Below, piece by piece: positions 15,934-25,255 of a DNA stretch of 64,000 bases. The notes beneath the pieces are model-generated. The model saw only the letters and a list, made by a program, of their open reading frames with translations. It made no database searches and was not told the DNA's origin. Origin of the DNA: JAGVSR01 sp963778225 (lineage in GTDB: Bacteria; Pseudomonadota; Alphaproteobacteria; Rhizobiales; Hyphomicrobiaceae); assembly GCA_963778225.1 (NCBI GenBank), contig CAVZTR010000012.1:248001-312000 (forward strand), written 5' to 3'. The stretch's first letter is position 1, and every line of letters begins with the position of its first letter. A program made the position numbers and the translations under genes.

Positions 15934-18471
15934 ATGTCCAACAACAAGATGCTCATCGATGCGACGCATCCGGAGGAGACCCGGGTCGTCGTTCTGCGTG
16001 ACGGCCGCGTCGAGGAATTCGATTACGAGAGCGCCGCCCGCAAACTGCTGCGCGGCAACATCTACCTTGCCAAGGTGACCCGCGTGGAGCCGTCGCTCCA
16101 GGCAGCCTTCGTCGACTACGGCGGAAATCGTCACGGCTTCCTAGCCTTCAATGAAATCCATCCGGACTACTACCAGATCCCCATGGCCGATCGGCAGGCG
16201 CTTCTCGAAGAAGAAGCCGCAGCCGAAGCGGCCGAGGAAGCGGCGGCGGATGCACATGCCGAACGCATGGCGCGGCGCCGGCAGCGCGGCCCTCAGGGCG
16301 GTCAGCGTCGCGATCAGGCTCCTGGAACCGGTGAACAGCCGGGACTTGCCCGCGATCAGCACGACGAGGACCACGGCGACCACGACCATGACGGTGATCA
16401 CGTCAGTCACGACGATCGCCTTGATGATCATCACTCTGATCATGACGAAGGCCACGACGATCCGCGGCACACGGTCTTGGCGCATGACGCACACGGCGCC
16501 GACGATGTGATTTCTGAAGACTTGCCGGAACCGGAAGTGGTCGGCGGCTTCGAGCCGTCGCACGACCATGAGGAGGCGGACCCCGGGGATCTGGAGGGTG
16601 ACGACCTCGATCGAGACGACCAGGACGACCGTGCCGTTGCTGAGACAGATGCTCCGACCGCCATCGGCCTCGTCGAGAACGAGACCGTGGAAGTGGTCGC
16701 TGCCACGCCTGCCGAGCCCGAGACGGTCGAGACAGGTTCCGAAGACGCGCTCGAAGAACTGCCTTCGCGCCCTCGCCGCCGGCCGCGCTCATACAAGATC
16801 CAGGAAGTCATCAAGCGGCGCCAGGTGATCCTGGTGCAGGTCGTCAAGGAAGAGCGCGGCAATAAAGGCGCGGCGCTGACCACGTATCTGTCGCTCGCCG
16901 GCCGTTACACCGTCCTGATGCCGAACACGGCGCGGGGCGGCGGGATCAGCCGCAAGATCACCAACCCGCAGGACCGCAAGCGTCTCAAGGCCATCGCCGC
17001 GGAACTCGACGTTCCGGAAGGCATGGGGCTGATTATTCGCACAGCGGGGGCTGCGCGGACCCAGCAGGAAATCAAGCGAGACTACGAATATTTGCTTCGC
17101 CTCTGGGAAAGCGTGCGCGATCTGACGCTGCAATCGACTGCGCCGAGCCTGGTGTACGAGGAAGGCAACCTGATCAAGCGTTCGATCCGCGACCTCTATA
17201 ACAAGGACGTGGAAGAGGTCATCGTTGCGGGCGACGTTGCGCACGGAGAAGCACGCGATTTCATGCGCATGCTGATGCCGAGCCACGCCAAGAATGTGCT
17301 GCTGCACTCCTCGGCAGAGCCGCTGTTCAACAAGTACGGCATCGAGCGTCAGCTGAACGCTATGTTCAGCCCGTTCGTGACGCTGAAGTCGGGCGGTTAT
17401 CTCGTCATCAACCAGACCGAAGCGCTCGTTGCCATCGACGTGAACTCGGGTAAGTCGACCCGTGAATTCTCGATCGAGGAGACGGCCTACAATACCAATC
17501 TCGAGGCGTCCGACGAAATTGCGCGCCAGTTGAAGCTGCGCGACCTTGCGGGTCTCATCGTCATCGACTTCATCGACATGGAGGAGAAGCGCAACAACCG
17601 CTCCGTGGAGCGGCGTCTCAAAGATGCGCTGCGCTTCGACAGGGCTCGCATTCAGCTCGGCCGGATTTCGCATTTTGGCCTGATGGAGATGTCGCGTCAG
17701 CGGCTGCGGACCGGCGTGCTCGAGGGTTCGACGACCCAGTGCCCGCACTGTCAAGGTACGGGGATCATCCGCTCGACCGAGAGCGTGGCGCTCGCCGTTC
17801 TGCGCGGTATCGAGGATGCGCTGATGGCCGGGCACCCCTCGTCGCTCATCGCCACCACGACGGCGCAGGTCGCGCTCTACATTCTCAACAACAAGCGCAA
17901 GTTCATCACGGAACTGGAAGCGCACCACGGCATCTCGATTTCGGTCCAGGCCAGCGACAAGCTGCAGGGTGCAAATTTCACCATCGAGAAGACGCAGGCG
18001 CGCACCGATGCGCCGCCACGCCGGAGTGAACGGACCGCAGTCAACATGGACTGGGGCTTTGAAGGCGAGGACGATGGTGCCGCCGAGGCCGTTGAGGACG
18101 AACGCCCCTCCGCTTCGGACGGTGTTCGGTTCATCGGCGAAACCGATGACGAAGAGGCTGAGCCAGATCGTCCGCGTATCCGCGAGGGTCGCGGTCGTCG
18201 CGATGAAGTCGGGGTGAAGGTCGCGATGAAGGTCGTGGCGAAGCTCGCGGCGAAGGCCGGGAAGCGCGCGACAATGGCAATGGTGAAGACGGTGGCCGTG
18301 GCCGCCGCCGTCGGCGCCGTCGCGGGAGGCGCGGTGGCGAACGTAGCGGACGGGGCGAGGAACGCGCAGACGATCGCGGCGAGATCCGAGCCGTGGCCAA
18401 TGGGCCCGACACTGATGACGGAGACGAGGGCGACGATTTCGGACCGGAGACCGCGGGTGAGGCGGAACTGA
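15934..18471 (+). CDS. rne: Ribonuclease E (main frame, C-terminus frameshifted)
   Basis: RNase E cuts single-stranded AU-rich RNA and scaffolds the degradosome. The start MSNNKMLIDATHPEE follows AAGGA. An S1 RNA-binding domain begins near residue 36 and is interrupted by a long acidic insert with a His/Asp-rich run (about residues 141-190). Catalytic Asp502 (VAIDVNSGK) and Asp545 (IDFIDME) are 43 apart, as in E. coli D303/D346, and the Zn-link CPHCQ has C603 and C606. After about residue 758 the frame reads unlikely sequence (VGVKVAMKVVAKLAAK). Adding one G after 18208 restores a typical Arg/Gly/Glu tail ending KGWWQRRLG at 19004. Assembly error or real truncation of the scaffold tail are both possible. 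Confidence 0.93.
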   Translation: MSNNKMLIDATHPEETRVVVLRDGRVEEFDYESAARKLLRGNIYLAKVTRVEPSLQAAFVDYGGNRHGFLAFNEIHPDYYQIPMADRQALLEEEAAAEAAEEAAADAHAERMARRRQRGPQGGQRRDQAPGTGEQPGLARDQHDEDHGDHDHDGDHVSHDDRLDDHHSDHDEGHDDPRHTVLAHDAHGADDVISEDLPEPEVVGGFEPSHDHEEADPGDLEGDDLDRDDQDDRAVAETDAPTAIGLVENETVEVVAATPAEPETVETGSEDALEELPSRPRRRPRSYKIQEVIKRRQVILVQVVKEERGNKGAALTTYLSLAGRYTVLMPNTARGGGISRKITNPQDRKRLKAIAAELDVPEGMGLIIRTAGAARTQQEIKRDYEYLLRLWESVRDLTLQSTAPSLVYEEGNLIKRSIRDLYNKDVEEVIVAGDVAHGEARDFMRMLMPSHAKNVLLHSSAEPLFNKYGIERQLNAMFSPFVTLKSGGYLVINQTEALVAIDVNSGKSTREFSIEETAYNTNLEASDEIARQLKLRDLAGLIVIDFIDMEEKRNNRSVERRLKDALRFDRARIQLGRISHFGLMEMSRQRLRTGVLEGSTTQCPHCQGTGIIRSTESVALAVLRGIEDALMAGHPSSLIATTTAQVALYILNNKRKFITELEAHHGISISVQASDKLQGANFTIEKTQARTDAPPRRSERTAVNMDWGFEGEDDGAAEAVEDERPSASDGVRFIGETDDEEAEPDRPRIREGRGRRDEVGVKVAMKVVAKLAAKAGKRATMAMVKTVAVAAAVGAVAGGAVANVADGARNAQTIAARSEPWPMGPTLMTETRATISDRRPRVRRN

Positions 18472-19004
18472 TCGAAACAGCGGGCGAAGAGGCCGGCTTT
18501 GAAGATCGTGGTCCCGCACAGGCTGGAGATGGCGGCCGGGACGGTGATCGGGGTGGACGCCGCCGGCGTCGCGGGCGTCGGGGTGGACGCCGTGGCCGCG
18601 GACGTGATCGGGATCAGAACGGCGCGGCCGGTGCTGGTACTGAAGATGCCAATGGCTATCCGGTCCGTGCGCACGTGACGGAAGACTTCGTGGACGATTT
18701 CGCCGGTCCAGCCGGCGTCGATACCGAGCCTGAATCGAGCGAAAACACGGGCATCGACACACGGCTGCCGGTGTACGACGCGCCGGCTCTCCAAACGCCT
18801 CACTATGCTGAGCCCGAGATCGGCGCGCAGCCAGATGCCGTTGTGAATGCCGCTCCGCGTCGGCGCGTCTCCGAACCGACCGCGAGCGAACCGAAAATCG
18901 AGCGGGTGGTCGTGACGCCGGATCAAGCAAAGGCAGCGGATTCAGAAACCGTGAGCGAACAGCCCGTCCGCAAAGGCTGGTGGCAGCGCCGTTTAGGCAC
19001 CTAG
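18393..19004 (+). pseudogene. rne: Detached C-terminal tail of RNase E (other frame)
   Basis: This frame carries the expected RNase E tail: acidic stretches, an Arg-rich block (GRRRRRGRRGGRRGRGR) and the alphaproteobacterial end VRKGWWQRRLG. It is one base out of frame with the catalytic part. Read upstream without a Met, the same frame continues to about 18209 as repeated DEGRGE-like units, so the break is a single missing base in that repetitive stretch. It has no ribosome-binding site of its own and is unlikely to be made separately. Confidence 0.85.
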
Positions 19005-19041
19005 CGAACCTGTCGCACGCGCGGTAGTTGCAGACGAACAG

Positions 19042-19069
19042 AAAACCGGGCCTAGCGCCCGGTTTTTTT
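19042..19069 (+). terminator. Rho-independent terminator after rne
   Basis: ACCGGGC-ctagc-GCCCGGT forms a seven-pair stem with five-base loop, followed directly by a run of T residues (19064-19069). It lies 38 bp past the end of the RNase E tail. Confidence 0.93.
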
Positions 19070-19418
19070 GTGCCCAGGAAACGACTTAAGCAATTGGACG
19101 CCGGCGGCTGTTCCGCCTTGCACTTGTCGTCGCACCGCGCCGCCTGCGGGTTCTAGGCGTCAAACTTTCACCATAAGGTCCCGGCTGTTGGCGGTCGTCG
19201 AGCAGTGTTCGCATCTCGTGTGCAGCGCAGCAGACCAATGCCGAACGGGGGAGGGATCAGTCAAACACGAGTGGGGCAACAGGTTATCTCGACCGTTGCT
19301 GTGCGCCGTCGATGGCGAATAACTCGGGCAAGACTTCAAAGAACAGCAACAGCTGTCAGATCTTCTCTCGAATGCCGGAACACCGGCGCAGTCAGACGAT
19401 AAAAAAATCGGAGTAACC
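19070..19418. other. Intergenic region without recognised features
   Basis: About 350 bp between the rne terminator and the M15-like peptidase gene. I see no gene, repeat or riboswitch. The last part must hold the promoter of the downstream gene; CGGAG nine bases before its ATG is a plausible ribosome-binding site. Confidence 0.5.
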
Positions 19419-19994
19419 ATGAGCACTCGTTTTCTGTCGATCGCCGCCGCCCTTGCTGGTGTCGTCGCCCTCTCGGTCACCGGTGCCGAAGCCCGGACGC
19501 ACTCGGACAAGACATCGGCAGGGGCCGACCGTCCGTCGATCGCAAAGAACTACACGGTGAAGTCGAACTCCCGCTATGCCGCCAAGTCGAAGGGCAAGCG
19601 TACGGCGAAGTATGGCAAGAAGCGCAGCTACGCCGGCAAGAAGGGCCTGAAGTCGCGCTCGTTCACGAACTACGCTTCGGGGGGCACGTCGCGGTCGTGC
19701 CTTCAGCCGCAGGCCCGTGCTCTCCTCAATCGCATTGAAAGCCAGTTCGGCTCCGTCTCGATCGTATCGACCTGCCGAGCCGGTGCAGTGATCGCCACCA
19801 GCGGCAAGCCGTCGAAGCACCGTTACGGTCTGGCCATTGACTTCGATGCCGGTGGCCGCAAGGGCGCGATCGTCAACTGGCTGATCAAGAACCATCATTC
19901 GGGTGGCACGATGACCTATCGCGACATGGGCCACATCCACGTCGACATCGGCGCTCGATTTGTGTCGCTCAGCGCCAACAGCGGTCGCGGCTGA
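19419..19994 (+). CDS. Exported D-Ala-D-Ala carboxypeptidase-like metallopeptidase (M15/YcbK type)
   Basis: A 191-residue protein with a signal peptide (FLSIAAALAGVVALSVTGAEA), a very basic linker (KSKGKRTAKYGKKRSYAGKKG) likely to contact the cell wall or outer surface, and a C-terminal M15-like domain. Probable zinc ligands are H134 and D141 (SKHRYGLAIDFD) and H172 or H174 (GHIHVD). Related proteins are annotated as D-Ala-D-Ala carboxypeptidase-like murein enzymes; the exact bond cut is not known. It stands alone between the rne terminator and a downstream hairpin. Confidence 0.82.
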   Translation: MSTRFLSIAAALAGVVALSVTGAEARTHSDKTSAGADRPSIAKNYTVKSNSRYAAKSKGKRTAKYGKKRSYAGKKGLKSRSFTNYASGGTSRSCLQPQARALLNRIESQFGSVSIVSTCRAGAVIATSGKPSKHRYGLAIDFDAGGRKGAIVNWLIKNHHSGGTMTYRDMGHIHVDIGARFVSLSANSGRG

Positions 19995-20021
19995 TCGTTC
20001 AGCCCGGTCCGGGGTCAATGT

Positions 20022-20060
20022 CAAAGAGGGGGAGGTGGCGATGCTGCCTCCCCCTCTTTG
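20022..20060 (+). terminator. Strong hairpin downstream of the M15-like gene
   Basis: CAAAGAGGGGGAGG (20022-20035) pairs perfectly with CCTCCCCCTCTTTG (20047-20060) across an 11-base loop. The 14-bp stem lies 28 bp past the stop codon. There is no long T tract after it, so it may end transcription inefficiently or protect the mRNA 3' end. Confidence 0.7.
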
Positions 20061-20242
20061 CATGTCCAAAGGTCATGGCAGGGGGGGCCTGGTTGCGGTA
20101 GTCGCAGCTGATGGGGAGGCCGAAGGCGCTTGGATCGTCCGAGTCCTTGACTATCTAATGGAAGCGGGGCTGTGTTGCGACCGTTCGGCGGTGCCTTCGC
20201 GCTTGCCGATATTTGGGCTCAATTGTGGGCGAACGGTTGCGC

Positions 20243-21670
20243 ATGAGCGAAGGATTTTCCTCTTTGGACCGGGTTTTGTCGCTGGTCACTCGGCCGCGGC
20301 AGACCGCCGTGGCTCTGGCTGCCATGGCGGCATCTCTCGTTTCCGTGCTGACCCCCACGCCTGCTTTCGCGCAGGGACTGCCGCTGATCCGGGACACCGA
20401 GATCGAGAACCTTCTCAACGACTACGCGCGTCCCATCTTCAAGGCGGCGGGACTTGGAAGCGGCCGGGTCGCTGTGCGCATCGTCAACAACGAGAATTTC
20501 AATGCGTTCGTCGTCGACGGACGCAGCGTGTACATTCATACTGGCGCGCTGATGCAGGCGCAGCGGCCGAATGAAGTTATCGGCGTGCTCGCGCATGAAG
20601 CGGGTCACATCGCGGGCGGCCACATGGCGGCACTGCGGGCTCGCATCTCCCAGGACCAGACGCGTGCCCTCATCGCGCAGATTCTCGGCCTCGGCCTTAT
20701 GGTGGCCGGTGGTGTCGCGGGCGGGGATAGCGGCCGGGATCTCGGCGGCGCTGGTCAAAGCGTGCTCTCGGGCGGCAACGAACTGATCATGCGCGGCCTC
20801 ACTGCCGAGCGTCGATCTCAGGAGTCGGCGGCCGACCAGGCCGGGCTCAGCTATCTCAACGCGACCGGCCAATCGGGCCAGGGCATGCTGACGACCTTCG
20901 AGCGGTTCGCTGGGCAGGAACTTTTCTCAGACCAGAACCGGGATCCTTTTGCGCGCACCCATCCGGTTGCCACCGATCGTCTTGCGCGCTTGCGTCAGCT
21001 GGTCGAGACGAGCCCGAACTACGGCGTAACGGATGCACCGGCTCTGCAACTGCGCCACGACATGATGCGTGCCAAGCTCTCCGGGTACATCGAGAACCCG
21101 CAGACCGTCTTTAACCGCTACCCATCGTCGGACCAGAGCTTGCCGGCGAAGTATGCACGCACGACCGCCCGATTTCGTATGGGAGGCGGCGGTCTGGAGG
21201 CGGCGCTGGCGGAGGCTGATCAGCTGATCAAGCTGGAGCCGCAGAACCCTTACTTCTACGAACTCAAGGCCGACTTCCTCCAGAAGAGCGGACGGTTTGC
21301 CGAGTCCATCCCGCTGCTGCGCAAGGCTGTGCAGCTGTCGAACGGCGAGGCGCCGCTCATCTCCGTGCAGCTGGCGCAGAGCATGATTCAATCCAAGCAG
21401 CCGGCCTTGCTCGACGAGGCGATCACCATTCTGCGCAAGGCGATCACGCGCGAGGGTGAGAACGCGATGGCGTACAATATGCTGGGCCAAGCCTATTACG
21501 ATAAGGGATTGACCCCGCAAGCCGAACTGGCGCGGGCGCAAGGATTGTTCTATTTCGGCGCGATCAAGCAGGCGCAGGAGTTCGCGCGCCGCGCGCAAGG
21601 AGCACTCAAGCCCGGCAGCCCGGAATGGGTGAAGGCCGACGACATTCTGAACTACAAGCCGCAGACCTGA
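20243..21670 (+). CDS. Periplasmic M48 metalloprotease with TPR domain (BepA-like)
   Basis: A 475-residue exported zinc protease. Signal peptide to about residue 45 (PTPAFAQ), M48 catalytic domain with HEAGH (H118, E119, H122) and the third-ligand region QESAADQAG, then TPR repeats from about residue 300. Architecture and length match BepA/YfgC, which chaperones or degrades LptD and other outer-membrane barrel proteins. I chose ATG at 20243 (MSEGFSS); an upstream start at 20213 would add ten residues. It leads the order M48 protease, DsbA, aroQ, accB, accC, common in Hyphomicrobiales. Confidence 0.92.
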   Translation: MSEGFSSLDRVLSLVTRPRQTAVALAAMAASLVSVLTPTPAFAQGLPLIRDTEIENLLNDYARPIFKAAGLGSGRVAVRIVNNENFNAFVVDGRSVYIHTGALMQAQRPNEVIGVLAHEAGHIAGGHMAALRARISQDQTRALIAQILGLGLMVAGGVAGGDSGRDLGGAGQSVLSGGNELIMRGLTAERRSQESAADQAGLSYLNATGQSGQGMLTTFERFAGQELFSDQNRDPFARTHPVATDRLARLRQLVETSPNYGVTDAPALQLRHDMMRAKLSGYIENPQTVFNRYPSSDQSLPAKYARTTARFRMGGGGLEAALAEADQLIKLEPQNPYFYELKADFLQKSGRFAESIPLLRKAVQLSNGEAPLISVQLAQSMIQSKQPALLDEAITILRKAITREGENAMAYNMLGQAYYDKGLTPQAELARAQGLFYFGAIKQAQEFARRAQGALKPGSPEWVKADDILNYKPQT

Positions 21671-21738
21671 TAAAACGGGGTCTCACTTCATCTTCTCGCG
21701 TCGGCATCTGCCTGCGCCTCAGCAAATGAGCTTTCCTC

Positions 21739-22578
21739 ATGGCCGACACTTCGCCTTCATCGCAGAACAACGAGCCGACGGGTCGCCCGTCACGCTTGGC
21801 CGTGGCTGCGCTCGTCATCGCGGTTGCTCTCTCAGCCGGGTTCCTGCTCCTCGGCCCGTTGCGCGTTGGCACGGTGGCTGCCGACACCTCGATGTTCACC
21901 GATCCCCAGAAGCGCGGCATCGAGCAGATCGTGAAAGAGTATCTGCTGCAGAACCCCCAGGTTCTGATCGAAGTACAAGGTGCGCTCGAACAAAAGATGG
22001 CGCAGGAAGAGGCCGATCGAACCAAGGCTCTCGTTGCTGAGAACGCCAAGGAGATCTATCGGCATCCCGACGCGCCGGTCGCTGGCAATCCCAAGGGCGA
22101 CATCACGGTCGTCGAGTTTTTCGATTACAACTGTGGCTACTGCAAGCGCGGCTTTCACAACATCCGCGAACTCATCGAGAAGGACAGCAACGTCCGTGTG
22201 GTCTTCAAGGAACTCCCCATTCTGAGCAAGGACTCGGAAGAGGCGGCGAAAATCGCGCTCGCTGCGCGTGCCCAGGGCAAGTACTGGGAGCTGCATCAGG
22301 CCCTGATCGACAGCAAGGGCCGCGTGACGGAAGCGTTCGCGCTGGAGACCGCAGGCAAGCTGGGTTTGGATGTAGAGAAATTGAAAACAGACAAGGACTC
22401 GGACGCTGTGAAGGGCGAATTGGCTCGCGTCGAGGCGTTGGCCCGGAAAATGAACATCACCGGCACGCCACACTTTCTGGTCGGTAGCGAGTCGATCGGC
22501 GGTGCTCCGGAAGACCTGCTCGACCAGTTGACGGCAAAGATCGCCGCCCTGCGGCAGTCGGGTTGCGCCTACTGCTGA
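21739..22578 (+). CDS. DsbA-family thiol-disulfide oxidoreductase
   Basis: A 279-residue membrane-anchored or exported thioredoxin-fold protein. One hydrophobic segment (about residues 19-40) is followed by a helical ScsC/Com1-like N-terminal region (SMFTDPQKRGIEQIVKEYLLQNP) and a DsbA domain with active site FDYNCGYCKRG (C132, C135) and cis-Pro in TGTPHF. It should oxidise or isomerise cysteines of periplasmic proteins, perhaps those of the neighbouring exported proteins. It ends with an extra CAYC. It is 68 bp after the M48 protease gene and followed by a terminator. Confidence 0.93.
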   Translation: MADTSPSSQNNEPTGRPSRLAVAALVIAVALSAGFLLLGPLRVGTVAADTSMFTDPQKRGIEQIVKEYLLQNPQVLIEVQGALEQKMAQEEADRTKALVAENAKEIYRHPDAPVAGNPKGDITVVEFFDYNCGYCKRGFHNIRELIEKDSNVRVVFKELPILSKDSEEAAKIALAARAQGKYWELHQALIDSKGRVTEAFALETAGKLGLDVEKLKTDKDSDAVKGELARVEALARKMNITGTPHFLVGSESIGGAPEDLLDQLTAKIAALRQSGCAYC

Positions 22579-22588
22579 TCGGGCAACG

Positions 22589-22609
22589 GCTGCGGCACCG
22601 CAGCTTTTT
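22589..22609 (+). terminator. Rho-independent terminator after the DsbA-family gene
   Basis: GCTGCG-gcac-CGCAGC stem followed by five T residues, 11 bp after the stop codon. It separates the gene from aroQ-accBC, whose promoter should lie in 22610-22800. Confidence 0.85.
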
Positions 22610-22800
22610 CATGCAAAGTTCTGGCGGATCAGATGTTTTCCCACTGCTGCATCGTTGCGCGGCCGGCTCAAACTCTTTCGTCGCCTTTGGAAAGCTGCTA
22701 GACCCCCGGGTTGTACGGAATAGGCGGGCAAGGCTGGGGAGCGATCCGGCTGGCTGGCTCGTCCAGCGCCGTGCCCCCGCCCGTCATCATTTTCGGTCAC

Positions 22801-23253
22801 ATGACAAAGCCGGTCTATATCCTCAACGGACCCAACCTGAACCTGCTCGGTCAGCGCGAGCCGGCGATCTATGGCCGTGACACCCTCGCTGACATCGAGA
22901 CGTTGGCGAAGTCCCGGGGAAAGGCCCTTGGCTTAGGGATCGAGTTTCGGCAATCCAACGCTGAGGGCGAACTGATCGGCTGGGTGCAGGAGGCGCGGAC
23001 CGCCGCATCGGCCATCATCATCAACGCCGCCGGGCTGACCCACACGTCGGTGGCGCTTCTGGACGCACTTCAGGCCTCCGAACTGCCGGTTGTCGAAGTG
23101 CATCTGTCGAATATCTTCCGGCGCGACAGCTTCCGGCAGCACTCCTACGTGTCGCTCGCCGCGACCGGTGTGATTTGCGGGCTCGGCGCGAAAGGCTACG
23201 AACTCGCGCTCGAAGCCGTACGCGGCATCCTCGACAAAACGTCTGCGGCGTGA
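22801..23253 (+). CDS. aroQ: 3-dehydroquinate dehydratase, type II
   Basis: A 150-residue enzyme of the shikimate pathway that dehydrates 3-dehydroquinate to 3-dehydroshikimate; type II forms a dodecamer. The lid carries Arg and the catalytic Tyr (LNLLGQREPAIYG), then FRQSNAEGELI, INAAGLTHTSVAL and the substrate-binding EVHLSNIFRRDSFRQHSYVS. The loop usually reading AYTHTS is GLTHTS here. Start ATG at 22801 matches the family length. Its position just before accBC is a conserved alphaproteobacterial arrangement. Confidence 0.96.
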   Translation: MTKPVYILNGPNLNLLGQREPAIYGRDTLADIETLAKSRGKALGLGIEFRQSNAEGELIGWVQEARTAASAIIINAAGLTHTSVALLDALQASELPVVEVHLSNIFRRDSFRQHSYVSLAATGVICGLGAKGYELALEAVRGILDKTSAA

Positions 23254-23287
23254 CCGCGACGCGCAAAAAGTCAAAGACCAAGAAAAC

Positions 23288-23310
23288 GCCGCGGCTAGCC
23301 AAGCCGCGGC
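23288..23310 (+). other. Intergenic hairpin between aroQ and accB
   Basis: GCCGCGGC-tagccaa-GCCGCGGC makes an eight-pair GC stem 34 bp after aroQ and 20 bp before the accB start. No T tract follows, so it is more likely an mRNA-processing or stability element, or a translational control hairpin for accB, than a terminator. Confidence 0.7.
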
Positions 23311-23330
23311 CGAATAAGGTGAGACGGACC

Positions 23331-23804
23331 ATGACGGGCAAAGACAAGGGCGAAGCACAGAGCCCCGAACAGAAGATCATCCGGGATCTGGCGGATCTTC
23401 TGAACGAGACAGGGCTTTCTGAAATCGAGATCGAAAAAGACGGGCTCAAGGTCCGTGTCGCTCGGTCGCTGACGATTACCGCGTCACATGTTGCCGCCGC
23501 TCCGGCTGCCGCCGCCTCTGCCGCTGCATCATCCGCTGCGCCCGCAGCGGCCAGTGATCCGTCCAAACATCCTGGCGCCGTGAAGTCGCCGATGGTCGGC
23601 ACCGCTTACCGCTCGCCGGAGCCCTCTGCGGCGCCGTTCATCGAAATCGGCAGCCGGGTGCAACAGGGCGACACGCTTCTGATCATCGAAGCCATGAAGA
23701 CCATGAACCAGATCCCTGCTCCGAGGTCGGGCACGGTGACGGCGGTTTTCTTCGAGAATGGACAGCCGGTGGAATTCGGCGAGGTCCTTGCGGTCATCGA
23801 ATAA
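23331..23804 (+). CDS. accB: Biotin carboxyl carrier protein of acetyl-CoA carboxylase
   Basis: A 157-residue BCCP. The N-terminal part (IIRDLADLLNETGLSEIEIEKDGLKVRV) is the biotin-carboxylase-binding region, then an Ala/Ser-rich linker, then the biotinyl domain with biotinylated K123 in IIEAMKTMNQI. It carries carboxybiotin between AccC and AccAD to make malonyl-CoA, the first step of fatty-acid synthesis. The start is ATG at 23331 after GGTGAG. It is 85 bp upstream of accC in one operon. Confidence 0.97.
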   Translation: MTGKDKGEAQSPEQKIIRDLADLLNETGLSEIEIEKDGLKVRVARSLTITASHVAAAPAAAASAAASSAAPAAASDPSKHPGAVKSPMVGTAYRSPEPSAAPFIEIGSRVQQGDTLLIIEAMKTMNQIPAPRSGTVTAVFFENGQPVEFGEVLAVIE

Positions 23805-23889
23805 GGGAGGGCATCGACCCCGGCAGGGCAGACCGGTTGCGCTTGGCGCTCCCGACTGTCCGCATCCCGGGGCCGCTGCCGGATAAGAC

Positions 23890-25230
23890 ATGTTCGACAA
23901 AGTTCTGATCGCAAACCGAGGTGAAATTGCACTGCGCATCCAGCGCGCCTGCAAAGAACTCGGCATTGCCACGGTTGCCGTCCATTCGACTGCGGACGCT
24001 GACGCCATGCACGTCCGACTCGCCGACGAGAGCGTGTGCATCGGACCGCCCACATCGTCCGACAGTTACCTCAATATCCCGCGCCTTATGGCCGCCTGTG
24101 AAATCACTGGCGCCGACGCCGTGCATCCCGGCTACGGCTTCCTATCGGAGAACGCGCGGTTCGCGGAAATCCTGGAAGAGCACAACATCACCTTTATCGG
24201 CCCGACGTCGGAACACATCCGCATCATGGGCGATAAGATCCAAGCGAAGGAGACCGCCAAGCGGCTCGGCATCCCTGTGGTTCCGGGTTCGGACGGCGCG
24301 GTGAAGACCGAGACGGAAGCGATGAAGGTCGCCAAGGGCATGGGATTTCCCGTGCTCATCAAGGCGACGGCCGGCGGCGGTGGTCGCGGCATGAAGGTCG
24401 CAACGAGTGCCGACGACTTGCCGATGGCGTTCGCCACCGCGCGCTCCGAAGCCAAGGCGGCATTCGGAAACGACAGCGTTTACATCGAGAAGTATCTCAC
24501 CAAGCCGCGCCACATCGAGATCCAGGTTTTCGGCGATGGACTTGGAAATGCCGTGCATCTGGGCGAGCGTGACTGCTCGCTGCAGCGACGGCATCAGAAG
24601 GTGTTCGAGGAAGCGCCATCGCCGGCCATCAACGCGGAATCCCGCAAGCGCATCGGCGAGACCGTCGCTCAGGCCATGCAGACGATCAAGTATCGCGGCG
24701 CCGGCACGGTGGAGTTTCTCTACGAAGACGGCGAGTTCTACTTCATCGAGATGAACACGCGCATCCAGGTTGAGCATCCCGTCACGGAAGCGATCACCGG
24801 AATTGATCTCGTGCTGGAGCAGATCCGCGTGGCCTCAGGCGCCGGGCTATCCTTCAAGCAGGAAGACATCATTCTCTCCGGGCATGCCATCGAATGCCGC
24901 ATCAACGCGGAAAACCCGCGCACGTTCCGTCCTTCGCCCGGCCAGATCACCTATTGGCATCCGCCGGGAGGACTTGGCATCCGCGTCGATAGCGGCGCGT
25001 ACCAGGGCTATCGCATTCCGCCCTATTACGACAGCTTGATCGGCAAACTCATCGTGCACGGCAAGACGCGCAACGAGTGCATGATGCGCTTGAAACGGGC
25101 GCTCTCCGAGTTCGTCATCGACGGCGTTGAGACGACCATTCCGCTGTTCCATGAACTCGTTCGGCACCCGGATGTGGTGAACGGCATGTACGACATTCAT
25201 TGGCTGGAAAAGTATCTCGGCAAGTCCTGA
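23890..25230 (+). CDS. accC: Biotin carboxylase subunit of acetyl-CoA carboxylase
   Basis: A full-length (446-residue) ATP-grasp biotin carboxylase: MFDKVLIANRGEIALRIQRAC N-terminus, glycine-rich ATP loop (KATAGGGGRGMK), HQKVFEEAPS, and the catalytic ENPRTFRPSPG and EMNTRIQVEHPVTE motifs. It carboxylates biotin on AccB using ATP and bicarbonate. It is co-transcribed with accB. Confidence 0.98.
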   Translation: MFDKVLIANRGEIALRIQRACKELGIATVAVHSTADADAMHVRLADESVCIGPPTSSDSYLNIPRLMAACEITGADAVHPGYGFLSENARFAEILEEHNITFIGPTSEHIRIMGDKIQAKETAKRLGIPVVPGSDGAVKTETEAMKVAKGMGFPVLIKATAGGGGRGMKVATSADDLPMAFATARSEAKAAFGNDSVYIEKYLTKPRHIEIQVFGDGLGNAVHLGERDCSLQRRHQKVFEEAPSPAINAESRKRIGETVAQAMQTIKYRGAGTVEFLYEDGEFYFIEMNTRIQVEHPVTEAITGIDLVLEQIRVASGAGLSFKQEDIILSGHAIECRINAENPRTFRPSPGQITYWHPPGGLGIRVDSGAYQGYRIPPYYDSLIGKLIVHGKTRNECMMRLKRALSEFVIDGVETTIPLFHELVRHPDVVNGMYDIHWLEKYLGKS

Positions 25231-25255
25231 TTGGCTTGCGGCACGAGGAGCAGAC

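Noticed and set aside
16789..18930. A 713-residue open frame antisense to rne
   Set aside because: Arg/His-rich antisense shadow of RNase E without a ribosome-binding site or recognisable domain.
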